Below are positions 51,901 to 64,000 of a stretch of DNA of 64,000 nucleotides, piece after piece; position 1 is the stretch's first letter; every line of letters starts with the position of its first letter. The position numbers and the translations under genes were made by a program. The notes beneath the pieces were generated by a model. That model was not told the origin of the DNA, ran no database searches, and saw only the letters and a list, made by a program, of their open reading frames with translations. Source of the DNA: Colius striatus (Eukaryota; Chordata; Aves; Coliiformes; Coliidae); NCBI RefSeq assembly GCF_028858725.1, contig NC_084765.1:11177501-11241500 (forward strand). Direction: 5' to 3'.

Positions 51901-52256
51901 TAGGCTCTGGGCGACTTCACCGGCGAGGAGCCGAACCCCTCCTCCTCCCACGAGTCCCCCTCGTCCGGCAGCGGCGCCGCCGCCGGTTCCATCTCCTCCT
52001 CCTCTTCCTCTAGCAGGGGCGGGTCGCCCCGCGCCGGGGTTCGAGCCGCCGAGAGCGGCGAGTCCGCCTCCTGGAAGGCCGAGTCCTCGCCGGTGCTGTT
52101 ACCGCTGCTGCCCCCTTCCTCCTCCTCGTCCTCCTCCTCCTCCTCGCAGTCGCTGTTACCGCTGGGGAACAGTAGCTTCTGCCGGATCGGGGCGGCCGCC
52201 CGCCGAGCCGAGACCCTCCGCGGCGGCGCCGCCTGCTGCAAGCTGAGGAAGCTCAT
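42790..52256 (-). CDS. WEE1: WEE1, nuclear G2-checkpoint tyrosine kinase
   Basis: WEE1 phosphorylates Tyr15 of CDK1/CDK2 in the nucleus and blocks mitotic entry until replication and repair are complete. Eleven exons join to 1,923 bases: 640 residues plus TAA (human has 646). Residues 1-290 are regulatory: acidic tracts (38-47, 83-88), a [14 protein letters not shown] segment (54-66, PLK1/CDK1 site region), [13 protein letters not shown] (104-116, phosphodegron region) and RKLRLF (173-178, the cyclin-binding RxL and export element known in human WEE1). The kinase domain (about 295-560) shows the GSGEFG P-loop (301-306), ATP-site Lys323, HMDIKPSN with catalytic Asp421, and the Wee-type DLG with Asp458 in place of DFG. 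The C-terminus ends [15 protein letters not shown]2 is excluded by the long acidic N-terminus and this tail. The ATG has a GCCGCC context. No break is seen. Confidence 0.98.
43469..43486. repeat. Poly(T) run, 18 bases
   Basis: Homopolymer in WEE1 intron 10, poly(A) on the transcript strand. Confidence 0.9.
43631..43660 (-). mobile_element. CR1 LINE 3' tail remnant
   Basis: ATAGAATCATACAATGGTAG followed by GAGTTGGAAT matches the 3' end of the other minus-strand CR1 copies for about 30 bp, then similarity stops. Confidence 0.6.
45402..45547 (-). CDS. WEE1: WEE1 coding exon 10
   Basis: 48 codons plus two bases, residues 543-590: [13 protein letters not shown], with the subdomain XI Arg, to KFKNSLLQ. 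The acceptor is ccaag, the donor gtaggt. Reading through the donor would give Lys then an immediate stop, so splicing to exon 11 is needed for the conserved tail. Confidence 0.95.
45649..45819 (-). CDS. WEE1: WEE1 coding exon 9 (kinase C-lobe)
   Basis: 57 codons, residues 486-542, [17 protein letters not shown] to LLDLLK, including the alphaF KADIFAL motif. The acceptor is aaag, the donor gtaaga, phase 0 at both ends. Confidence 0.98.
46072..46157 (-). CDS. WEE1: WEE1 coding exon 8 (DLG motif, activation segment)
   Basis: Completes Gly457 and encodes 458-485: [12 protein letters not shown] to FLANEVLQE. The metal-binding Asp458 lies in DLG, and the [10 protein letters not shown] activation segment is the Wee-family form. 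The acceptor is ttgcag, the donor gtaact. Confidence 0.97.
46239..46334 (-). CDS. WEE1: WEE1 coding exon 7
   Basis: Completes Ser425 and encodes 426-456, [10 protein letters not shown] to VIFKI, including the acidic EEGDDDDW insert characteristic of WEE1 between the catalytic loop and DLG. The acceptor is tttcag, the donor gtgaga. Confidence 0.96.
   Translation of the reverse strand, partial: VIFSYLGRQSQLQLQKKVMMMTGHLIESYLK
46335..46728 (-). other. WEE1 intron 6
   Basis: 394 bp, gtaagt...tttcag. Nothing further is recognised. Confidence 0.9.
46729..46875 (-). CDS. WEE1: WEE1 coding exon 6 (catalytic loop)
   Basis: Residues 376-424: [12 protein letters not shown] to the catalytic HMDIKP, with Asp421. 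Some substitutions relative to the mammalian sequence occur after SENY. The acceptor is attag, the donor gtaagt, splitting Ser425. Confidence 0.97.
46876..47490 (-). other. WEE1 intron 5
   Basis: 615 bp, gtaagt...attag. Nothing further is recognised. Confidence 0.9.
47491..47612 (-). CDS. WEE1: WEE1 coding exon 5 (kinase alphaC and hinge)
   Basis: Completes Glu335, then 40 codons (336-375) from [10 protein letters not shown] to QNEYCN, with the alphaC Glu in LREVYAH and the hinge. The acceptor is aatag, the donor gtaagt. Confidence 0.98.
47613..48510 (-). other. WEE1 intron 4
   Basis: 898 bp, gtgagt...aatag. Nothing further is recognised. Confidence 0.9.
48511..48683 (-). CDS. WEE1: WEE1 coding exon 4 (kinase N-lobe)
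   Basis: 57 codons plus two bases, residues 278-334. It carries the P-loop GSGEFGSVF and ATP-binding Lys323 in IYAIKRSKK. The acceptor is ttgcag, the donor gtgagt. Confidence 0.98.
48767..48833 (-). CDS. WEE1: WEE1 coding exon 3
   Basis: 67 bp microexon-like piece completing Asp255 and encoding residues 256-277, [10 protein letters not shown] to TIRPAK. The acceptor is ttttag, the donor gtaatt. It was found by frame continuity between exons 2 and 4 and is too short to be an obvious ORF. Confidence 0.95.
48834..49304 (-). other. WEE1 intron 2
   Basis: 471 bp, gtgagt...ttttag. Nothing further is recognised. Confidence 0.9.
49305..49513 (-). CDS. WEE1: WEE1 coding exon 2
   Basis: 69 codons plus two bases, residues 186-254 and part of Asp255: SLLSKAQG, then [29 protein letters not shown] is a candidate nuclear-localisation patch. 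The acceptor is atatag, the donor gtgagt. Confidence 0.97.
49514..51701 (-). other. WEE1 intron 1
   Basis: 2.19 kb. The first 460 bp belong to the CpG island; the rest is AT-rich and holds a 26-bp tandem duplication at 50874-50930. No exon is recognised. Confidence 0.9.
50874..50930. repeat. 26-bp tandem duplication
   Basis: Two exact copies of a 26-base unit (starting AGCTTTCAAATCTGTC), plus the first five bases of a third, inside WEE1 intron 1. Confidence 0.95.
51702..52256 (-). CDS. WEE1: WEE1 coding exon 1
   Basis: 185 codons, residues 1-185, from MSFLSLQQ to DTPHTPK, entirely inside the CpG island. It encodes the acidic, Ser/Pro-rich regulatory N-terminus. The donor is AAG|gtgagg, phase 0. 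GAG/GAC triplet runs encode the acidic tracts. Confidence 0.97.
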
Positions 52257-52445
52257 GGCGGCTCGGTCCGAGCACCGCCGCTTCGCTGCACTCCGCTGCG
52301 CTGCCCGCGTCCGTCCCTCGGCGCGCTGCACGGCCCTGGGCGCGGCGGCGGCTCCGCGCGGCGCTGCCCGCGGGCACGGTTCGCCTCGCGCGGTTCGGAC
52401 TCCGCGGCTTTCCCGCGACCGTTAGTCACGTGGCGCGCACGCCAG

Positions 52446-52450
52446 CCAAT
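52446..52450 (+). promoter_or_regulatory. CCAAT box (NF-Y type)
   Basis: Context GCCAGCCAATCAGG, a strong NF-Y context, about 190 bp upstream of the WEE1 ATG. Confidence 0.6.
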
Positions 52451-52467
52451 CAGGCCCGCCCCCCCGG

Positions 52468-52473
52468 TTTGAA
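52468..52473 (+). promoter_or_regulatory. TTTGAA element (CHR-like)
   Basis: TTTGAA 17 bp from the CCAAT box, the core of the cell-cycle genes homology region. Relative to WEE1 it is in reverse orientation (TTCAAA), so the call is tentative. Confidence 0.35.
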
Positions 52474-52521
52474 AGGACGGCGGGCGGGGGCGGGGCTGCA
52501 CGCGACCGCGTCATGGGCCGC

Positions 52522-52532
52522 TTTGGCGCGAA
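52522..52532. promoter_or_regulatory. E2F site TTTGGCGCGAA
   Basis: Exact match to the near-palindromic E2F consensus (TTTSGCGCGAA), about 265 bp upstream of the WEE1 ATG. It suits a gene induced with the G1/S programme. Confidence 0.6.
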
Positions 52533-52628
52533 CGCCGCGAGCGCAGGGGGCGGGGCCGGGCGCGCCTCCCCAGCCCGGCCCCGCGGCCGCCGCACGGACG
52601 CGTCCGCGCGCCGAGGCGCGGGCGCGGC

Positions 52629-52636
52629 GCCATCTT
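52629..52636. promoter_or_regulatory. YY1-like site GCCATCTT
   Basis: CGGCGCCATCTTGG contains the YY1 core (reverse AAGATGGC). Such sites usually lie close to TSSs of CpG-island genes. Confidence 0.4.
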
Positions 52637-52780
52637 GGCCCGGGGGCGCGGCCCCGCCCCGCAGCGGCCCGGCCGCGGAGCTGGCGCTCAGGAGCGCAGC
52701 CCCAGCCAAGGCGCGGTTTGCGACCGCCTCCTGCCACGAGAATGCCCAGAGTCTCCGCTCCCTGTGCAGGAGAACGGCCC

Positions 52781-55700
52781 CCCCTTCCTTTTAGGCCAGT
52801 GAAAGACGGCCTTTTTTTTTAGCCAAACCGAAAAAACAGTACATCCTCTGTTAAGTCCTGTGATTTAAAATGCAATCAAACACAGGAGCCTCACCTCCAG
52901 TACCCCATGCTGCTAGCAGTAATTCCGACACCACTTTAAATCGATCACAAAGGTCTTGGCACGGTGAATATGATTTGCGGCAGATGCCATTTGTCAGGTT
53001 GGCCCTGTCGCTACGGCTGTCACAGCTTTGCTTCTCAGCTCTGTTGGACTTCATGCTATTAAAGGTCTTTTCTAACGCTAATGATTCTGTCGTCTTGTAT
53101 CACCTTGATTAAATGTACCAAATCACCTTAAAAGGAACCCTTTAGGTAACAAAGGTCCTGAAAAACAGGTTTCTCCAAGCACAGGATTCCCAAACAACCC
53201 TAGGAAAGTCAGGTGTTCAAGTTTCTGCTTCCCTAGGCAATTTGGGCTGGCACACTAGCCCCAGGCTATATGGGGGCCCCGGGTATTTGTTTCCCTGAGG
53301 GCTGCGGTGTGATGAGTGTGATGGTTGCACAGTGTGGCCCTGCCCCTCTTCCATCAGCCTCCTACCCCAATCCTACCCATCCTCACACGGAGAACAAAAA
53401 CCTCGTCTGCTGAAAACGGGCACCTCTACACAGAGCAGCATACCCTGACTGCACAAACTAAAACACCTAAGGCCCAGTCAATAGAAAACTAAAGCTTATA
53501 CATAACCATGTTTCTGTTTACCAATCTCCTGTCGCTGTGCCAGGGGTTGCCAATGACCATGGACAGGAGCAAACTGGGACAGAGTGATCCTCCAAATCCA
53601 TGTAACAGCATATAACTATGTCCACGGTAGTGCCTGACTGATATCCCTACAAATTCAAGTGGTTTAAGGGTTTTGGGGATATATTTGTAAAGCTGGTTTC
53701 TGGTTTTCTTTAATACTTGCTTTTAAATTAAAGTATATCAGTCTGCTACAGTGAAGATTTTGCTACCAGAAATACTTATCTGGGGCAGCACACACTCATT
53801 CACAAACAGCTGCTTTAAACTAGGAGTTTTCAAGCTCAGGGTAAACTGTTGTACCCTCTTTTGTGGGTAGCAAGGGAACCCAAATAATGATGAATGGTAA
53901 AGAAATGGAACAATAGCTAATTTGTCAAGCTGTCAGAGGAAACTGACACAGAAGTGGCTACACCAACATCTTGTTAGGATTTCCTGCATTTACAAGTTCA
54001 TCTGCAGCCCCCCAAAACCACTTTGATCAAATTGGAAGAATTCTGCCAAAACCAAGATGAAACCTGTTCTACATCAGCCAGTATAGTCATGAAATTGTCA
54101 TGAGTTCATCATATTATGAGAAGGGTAAATGGAGTGAAAAATCAGAAGAGGAAGGACAAGTTGCTTATATGAAAAAAAGACACTCCAGCCACCTGTGCCA
54201 AGGCAGATGCTGGACAAATGAGAGCAAGGACAGGTCTGTGCTACTGCTGGCTTTTCTCTTGGGTCCCAGCACGTGACTAGGGACCAGCTCGCTTGTCACT
54301 GGTGCCCATTATGTCATTCCAGTGTTAATGCAAGAGTTGATATCAACAGGGCTAACGGGTCTCAGTGGTAGCACGCCAACCAGGAGATGCTGTCTCTGGG
54401 CCACTGACAGCTTAAAAGTGATCAGTTTAAAGATTATGTGATCTGGGGTTGTGCTGCTAACAGCTGCTGGTAGCTGGCAACTTCTTTTTTTCATTACAAG
54501 GTCCAGAGTTGAATGGGTTCTCCATCGAGGGGGGACTTTGTGTCCAAAGACAGGCCTGTAGTGAGTCTTGCCACTCTTTTTGGCATATAGTCTGCATGCA
54601 GATAGAGCATTTCTCATGGATGTGTTCAACCAACAGGTGTACATAGTAAGAGCAAGAGAACAAGGTGGAGGGCAGAATGGGGAATTAGACAGCATGTAGG
54701 ATGTCTCCCCACAGTAAAAAGCATCTTCTGGTCCCAAAATCTGGGAATTTAAGGGAAGCTCTGAAGCTACTCAGAAGGAAATTATAACGTATAAATTACA
54801 AGTTATATTAAAAATCCCACAGATTTTGCCAAGCAGTCATATACAATTCAGTATTTCATTGTGACTATGAGAGCACATGGTTTTAGCAGTTATTACTGCC
54901 TCCCTTTTTGTCTGCCACCTCTTGAAATCTCTGCTTACAAAGAAAATGGCAAGAGAATCTGTTCCCAAGGGTTGTATTCAGATCAGAAATTTCCTCCAAA
55001 TCATCCTAAAAGTTGAAGAGACAGACAAATTGCCATGACTGAAAACAAGTATGATTAGAATGCCCCATTCCTCTGCAGAAGTGAAGTTAAAATTATCAGA
55101 ATAGAAGTCAAGATTTTGTACCTGTAATTAAAAACCTCAAAATGCCTAATGCACAGAAACAGTCGCTATCAATTTACGGGCATTGCTAACCTTCCTCCTT
55201 TTTCTTCTTCAGGGAACATGCAAAGCCATGAAAGAGGTACTCAGCCTTTCTTCAGATTTACTACTATTCATTTTAATTTTCTGTCATTAATATAATTTAA
55301 GGTATAACATTTTGTAAACATTTTTTAGAGATGCAGATAAAAAGATAAAAGCGTGACAAGAGTTAAGCTTAGCCACCTTCCCACTAACACCCTCAGGAAA
55401 CTAAATACATTAAAAAAATCTGTCTGTTACTGTTTTGACTATACCTGTTTAAAAACAGAAAGCAGCTAACCCTGTCTGTCCCACAAAACCACTCTTGTAC
55501 TTTCTGATTTTTCAGTCACTACAATGTATATTCAAATCTGAATTAGCTCTACACTAATGCAAAAAGCCCACTGGAGACGAAGCTTTGGAACATTGTGGTT
55601 TCTCCTGGAGCTTTCTATAGCCACGGAGTAAATTATGCCAGCAGATCTGACAAGTGTGAGGAAATCAGCCTCGTTTCCTTGTCTTGCCTCACTATCTGCT

Positions 55701-58700
55701 CATAAGTCTCTGAGCCAAACACTACAGAATTAAGTGGTAACGATGTAGAGTACAAAACTCTGCAGAAAAAGAAAATACAGCAGGCAGTCAAACTAAAAAC
55801 TAAAGGCTGCTAAGGGATTTAAAGAAAGAGTAAAATTATGCGGTTTTGACAGTAACATGACATCTTTTTGTTATAGGAAGAATTCTGACAATCACTTGTG
55901 CCCTGAAAGTGTAAATGTTCTGTTATTCCTTGGAATAAAATGCTTCAAATAATCTAAACAGAGCAAAAATAATCCAAATAAAATCTTTCATTGCTTCAGA
56001 ACCTGAGATTAATGGGATTTAATCGGGTCACATGTCCACTACAGATAAATACACAGACTTTGTAGGACAAAATCCTTCCTTGTTGATAGAAGCTTGTATG
56101 TTTACTGGGATAGTTAAAGTTTGCCTTGAATACAACCCTAATTTGGAAAAGTCTGCTATCACACTCCTGATAGTGTTAGGCGTTAACTGCTTACTGCTAA
56201 TGGTCTAATTCGATTGTTAATTTTCTTTTGGCCAAGTGAACTTCACTATCAGAATCAAAAATGGCATCAAATGAACATTAAACTGCTGGCAACACCTAAG
56301 TTGCATTTTTAAATACCCATTAAAAAAAACATTGTTTGTTTCTATGCCTTATTTGGAGCATAGTTTGTTAGTTATAACACAAGAACTGAAGGTGCCTCGC
56401 TATTTTTTTGTCTTTTGTCATAGGTATCCAAGCTTTGATTTATCAATGGAACAAAAAATACTTTTGGAGGATCTGGTGTTCAAAAATATAGTGCTTTGCA
56501 AAAAAATAGGAGCACCTTACTATCAGTAACCAGCTAGAGTTTGAATTTATGCATCTGCAAAGATGCAGCATGTGTTAGTGTCTACCTTTAAGACAAAAAT
56601 GATGCAGGCTCAATAAATATAACTTAAAATTCCAAATAACTGAAACAAAAGCTGACCAGGACATGTTACGCTTCATTTCTAGTCTCTTAACATCTTACTG
56701 CTTATCAGTTTGCTTCTCACCTTAGTGAAATTTCAGGTGTGCTATATTTGAAAATTAGAAAGTTTCACAGAACATTTAAACGTATAATTGAACAACAAAC
56801 TAAGAGTTACTGGAATAGGTTTGTTATAACGCACTTGTACATCTTGGTAAGTAGAAGCTATAGCCAGCCTAAGGTGTGCCATCTTACTAACCTCAACAGC
56901 TGCAGTTCTGAAGGTATCAGATTCAGAAACACTCTTGATCACATGCTGACTCCTTACCATCTTTTTGTGGTGGCTAAAAACTGATTAAATAGCTTGCTGT
57001 CCCTGGGGAAGGCTCCCTGACTTGGCACTCGGCACAGAGATTTTTCCTGATTCCAGCACAGAAAGATCATCACAGAAACCAGAGCATCCAGCCAAATTAC
57101 TGCCGGCACTAATGGGTTAGTAATTACTCCCAGCCGTAATGGGGTTATAAGGGTAAGGAACTAGAGTAAAGTTTAGGAAGAACTGCCGTCCAACCTCAGA
57201 CATTTAGTGTATCTGGACTATCAACTCTGTCCTTGTCTTGTGTGCTAAGCAGACACCACATGCCTTTTTTCTCACTCTGCCCGGGTATCTCTGGTATCGG
57301 TCAGCTGATCGGTTGCTGACATTAATTATACCATCAGGGATTATGGCTGTTTACAACTTTCTTGTCAGGCTACAGGATTTACTCTTACAAAAACACACTC
57401 TTCCAGCGTCAGCCTATTCATGTGTGCTTTGGCATTAGCTCTTTAGGGTAAAAAACCACCCTATTGTTATGCATAGTGTGTCTAGCACAATAGGTCATCA
57501 GCCCGGAGCACTGAACATAATTGCCCCTCTCTTTTTACTATCAGGAGAGGCACTGAACTATGGTAAAGCAAAGGAAATCCCGCAGTGGTGACAAACTGTA
57601 GAAACATTTAAAAGGGAAAAGTTGATAGCAAAGTCTAGAGAGGTTTTTGTTTTACTCCTTTAAGGGAGGAGTTGGTGTAGACTCAGAATTCAAATCTAAA
57701 AGAAAAATTGGGACAATGAATGCTGGAAATGTGGGAGCTAAATTTTAAGAGGAAGTGATATACTGAGTTGCTTTGCTTTACATAGTTCCTCTCTCACAAA
57801 TTTGAGTATGCCAAAGCATTCCCTTTGAGACAAAACTTTCAAAAAGAGGTGTAGAACCTATGGAGAAAGGACGTAGATTTCTACTGCCTTTGTTTCCTCC
57901 TCCTGAAATCCTTTTCACTGTTATTCCTATCCAACCCAACTTTATCCTGCTTAATCACCACTACAGGTCCTTCTGACACCAACAGGCAGCATCGGCTTAC
58001 CAAAACAGCTCCTTCCACTCCAGTCTGAATAGAAGCTGGCTGGAAGAAAACCAAACAAACAAACAAAAAAATCACACAGGGCTCTGCACTCTGAAAACAG
58101 GTCTGTTATGAATACAGGCCTCACAACTAAGACACCTATGAATCACCTCAGCCTCTCTTTAAACACTAAGCAGTCTAAGTCAGTCTGGCTTATTTACTCA
58201 GTAAGTATGTTTTTCTTTCTAGGGGTAGCTAGCACAACGTGCAAGCAAAACCTTTGACTCCTGAGTTTTGCAAGAATAACTGGGGCAAAATATCAGTAAC
58301 AGAATACTGCAACTTTTCCTGACTGGGCTAGTTCTGAATCCCTTGCAGGAAACCAATTCATATGAAAGAAGAAAGAATACTCACATTTGTACAGCGGTCT
58401 GAAGATGTCCTGGGAGACAAGAAGCAGCAAGAACTGAAGTTGCTTCTTTGCTAAGTCAAAGCCACCATTCCAGACACTATTAGCAGTAAAATTTAAGAAA
58501 AAAACCTTGAACATTCATGTCAAATGATACATCTTTAATTTCTAAAAGGTGGTAAGTACTAAGAAACTGATCTAGTTGACAGGCAATGAATCCTCCTTGC
58601 ATAGTACATTTATCTCCATGGGATATCAAGAGTTACAACACTTCAGGAAGACTGGCACCTATGTGAGCAAGCAGCCTCAGTCCTATACAAAAGTTACAGA

Positions 58701-59980
58701 CAACCCAAATGTTTCCAAGTTTCCAGAGAGTAGTATTTGCTTTGTCCACGTCTGTCCCACAGTACTGTATTCTTTCACTGCACTTTTCAGTTGGCCATCT
58801 GTGGGAGAAGCATAAAAGGCTGCAAACCACACTGACAAGAGTAAATCACAATAAATTAACTGAATTCTATTCAAACTTGGCTTTTTTTGAGGTAAAATAC
58901 CTCAAGGTACGTAATTATGGACTTAATTCTTTATGTAAAATGTGTAACTCACAATACTTATAAAATGATTACTTGATTAACACTTCATCCAGAAGATGTT
59001 GAATCCTTCCCTTGAGAAGGTAAAAGATGAGGCTTCAGTTTCAAAAGTGCTCTCGACACTCATCTAAGATAAGTACTGAATCTTACATGAAGCCAAAACC
59101 TTGTAACTTGCTTAACAAGCTTACTAACAAGACAAGACACTCTTTCATATTAAACAAAATGTAAAGTTTCGTTCCACGGTATATGTTAGACATATCTACA
59201 ACAGATTCTTTTTCCTTCACAGAACAACAGGTGGAGAGGAGTATTGTACTTACATCATCGTTAGTTAATCCCTTTTTTACAGTAACTTGATTTTCAGAAG
59301 CTCTGATTATCAGTATATCCTAGGTACTGAATGGTAGCAGCAGGCACTCAGAACTGTTGAAAATAAACTATTAGTACTTATGCTGCGAATGCTCAACTTG
59401 AAAATATTTCTCTTGAAAACAGGTAGTTTACTTTTTAGGCAAAATCGGTCAGCTGATTACTATTTTAATCATTCTTGTAGTGTTTTAGAATGTTTAAAAT
59501 AACACTAATTACTTAACACACTCTATTGGAGTATGATCAAAAATTAGGATGTCAAAAATTTAAGTTTATGATAAATAAACCTTGGAAAAATTTATACAAG
59601 GCTGTAAATAAATATTTTGAACTTCAGGCTCGTTAAAAAGTAAAACAGTACATCACACAACAATACCATCCTATCTAGACAATACAATTTTGCTATGTTT
59701 TATTGCATAATAATTTGAGTAACATCTTAAGTAAAATATGTAAAGAAACAAAATCATTAGATTTACTTGCTTTAATATTGAACAACCAAAGTTTCTCCTT
59801 TGTACATAATCCAATTTAAAGATAATATAATTAGCACTTCCAGCATTAACAGTCTGTATTTACAATGAATGAGATGGGGTAGGTCATCTAACGAGTATTC
59901 AAATCTGTATGAAACAAGGTACACGAAGATTTACAGTAGGCTCAAAATCCAAGACTTTTCCATTTATGGAATGCAATTTA
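52781..59980. other. Intergenic, WEE1-ZNF143
   Basis: About 7 kb, AT-rich beyond the CpG island. The only recognised repeat is a CR1 tail at 53060-53090, plus a short (CAAA)n run near 58050. A 142-codon minus-strand ORF at 54309-54737 has no recognisable domain. No RNA gene is seen. Confidence 0.7.
53060..53090 (+). mobile_element. CR1 LINE 3' tail remnant
   Basis: TAAAGGTCTTTTCTAACGCTAATGATTCTGT matches the last 30 bases of the plus-strand CR1 at 16396-16810. Confidence 0.65.
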
Positions 59981-60411
59981 AAAGGCTTTGTGGTCTTTAT
60001 TACTTGTTAAGGGTTCCTGAAATGATGATTTTTAATAGTATCTTAAACATTTGAAATCTTCAGTAATGCCTTCATTATTTGTACACGACATTAAAAATTC
60101 ATTCCAATACTCGTATTTAACTTTTCACTTGCTTGTAGATCAGTCTGAAATCAGATGAAAGGATAACAAGGAAATTTACTATATAATCCTAATTCCATAT
60201 TCCTGAATATACAACAGTTGGAAGTAGATGATGTCAATCCAAGGGTTATGTACACATACTTAGAAAATGTTCTTCGCTCTTGCATAAAATGTGTACACAG
60301 TATCAACAAGCAGGGAACTTCAAAGTTTTTATGGGTTGCTGCTGGCATGGACCTTTGTTGATTGAAAATAGAATACCTTGCACTCTATTGTACTGGTAGC
60401 AGTTTTAGAAG
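59980..60411 (-). other. ZNF143: ZNF143 3' untranslated region (inferred extent)
   Basis: Sequence after the ZNF143 stop, ended here by the first AATAAA on the gene strand (60001-59996). A second AATAAA at 59704-59699 would lengthen it to about 720 bp. Confidence 0.5.
59996..60001 (-). terminator. Candidate ZNF143 polyadenylation signal AATAAA
   Basis: First exact AATAAA on the minus strand, about 410 bp after the stop codon. Confidence 0.45.

Positions 60412-64000
<3,589 letters not shown>

Larger units (their letters stand above)
51240..52780 (-). promoter_or_regulatory. WEE1: WEE1 CpG-island promoter
   Basis: About 1.5 kb of very GC- and CpG-rich DNA with sharp edges, covering the upstream region, exon 1 and the start of intron 1. 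No TATA box is seen near the coding start. It contains E2F, CCAAT, TTTGAA and YY1-like motifs upstream of the ATG (separate entries). Confidence 0.85.

Noticed and set aside
42790-52256. Minor-spliceosome (U12) introns in WEE1 or its neighbours
   Set aside because: All donors read GTRAG-like, GTGGG or GC. None has the (A/G)TATCCTT consensus.
52257-52331. In-frame N-terminal extension of WEE1
   Set aside because: The frame is open upstream but has no ATG (it begins at GTG). The ATG at 52256 has a GCCGCC context and matches the conserved MSFLS start.
54309-54737. 142-codon minus-strand ORF between WEE1 and ZNF143
   Set aside because: Composition looks random, with no domain, promoter or splice partners recognised.

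Overview
The window is vertebrate nuclear DNA, almost certainly from a bird. It has long AT-rich introns, GT-AG splice sites, CpG-island promoters, and many CR1 LINE fragments ending in the avian ATTCTATGATTCT-type 3' tail. There is also a solo LTR that resembles avian ERVL-type LTRs, and I see no L1 or Alu-like elements. There are no operons, CRISPR arrays or prokaryotic features.

Three protein-coding genes lie on the minus strand. From right to left, which is their direction of transcription, they are: the 3' end of ZNF143 (last three coding exons, 60412-63880), complete WEE1 (11 coding exons, 42790-52256, 640 codons before the stop), and the 5' part of SWAP70 (exons 1-7, 483-30169, about 360 codons; the rest lies beyond the left edge). 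The order and orientation match the human 11p15.4 block ZNF143-WEE1-SWAP70. For all 21 coding exons the splice junctions, phase and residue counts were worked out and agree.

Layout: 1-30169 is SWAP70, with large introns carrying two CR1 insertions (10941-11993 and 16396-16810). 29880-30480 is the SWAP70 CpG-island promoter. 30480-42789 is intergenic: a solo LTR (31241-31811), CR1 copies at 32303, 36406, 37052 and 39519, and the WEE1 3'UTR. 42790-52256 is WEE1. 51240-52780 is the WEE1 CpG-island promoter, with a palindromic E2F site, a CCAAT box, a TTTGAA element and a YY1-like site. 52780-60000 is intergenic with little recognisable content. 60000-64000 is the ZNF143 3' end.

The genes do not form a pathway. 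WEE1 is the nuclear CDK1/2 inhibitory tyrosine kinase, ZNF143 is a zinc-finger activator and chromatin-loop factor, and SWAP70 is a PIP3-binding Rac and actin regulator. Their linkage reflects ancient synteny. I found no convincing undescribed system. The best leads are a GC-AG first intron in SWAP70, a CR1 insertion with a twin-priming-like inversion, the element architecture of the WEE1 promoter, and a 26-bp TG/TA/CA palindrome between near-duplicate flanks.
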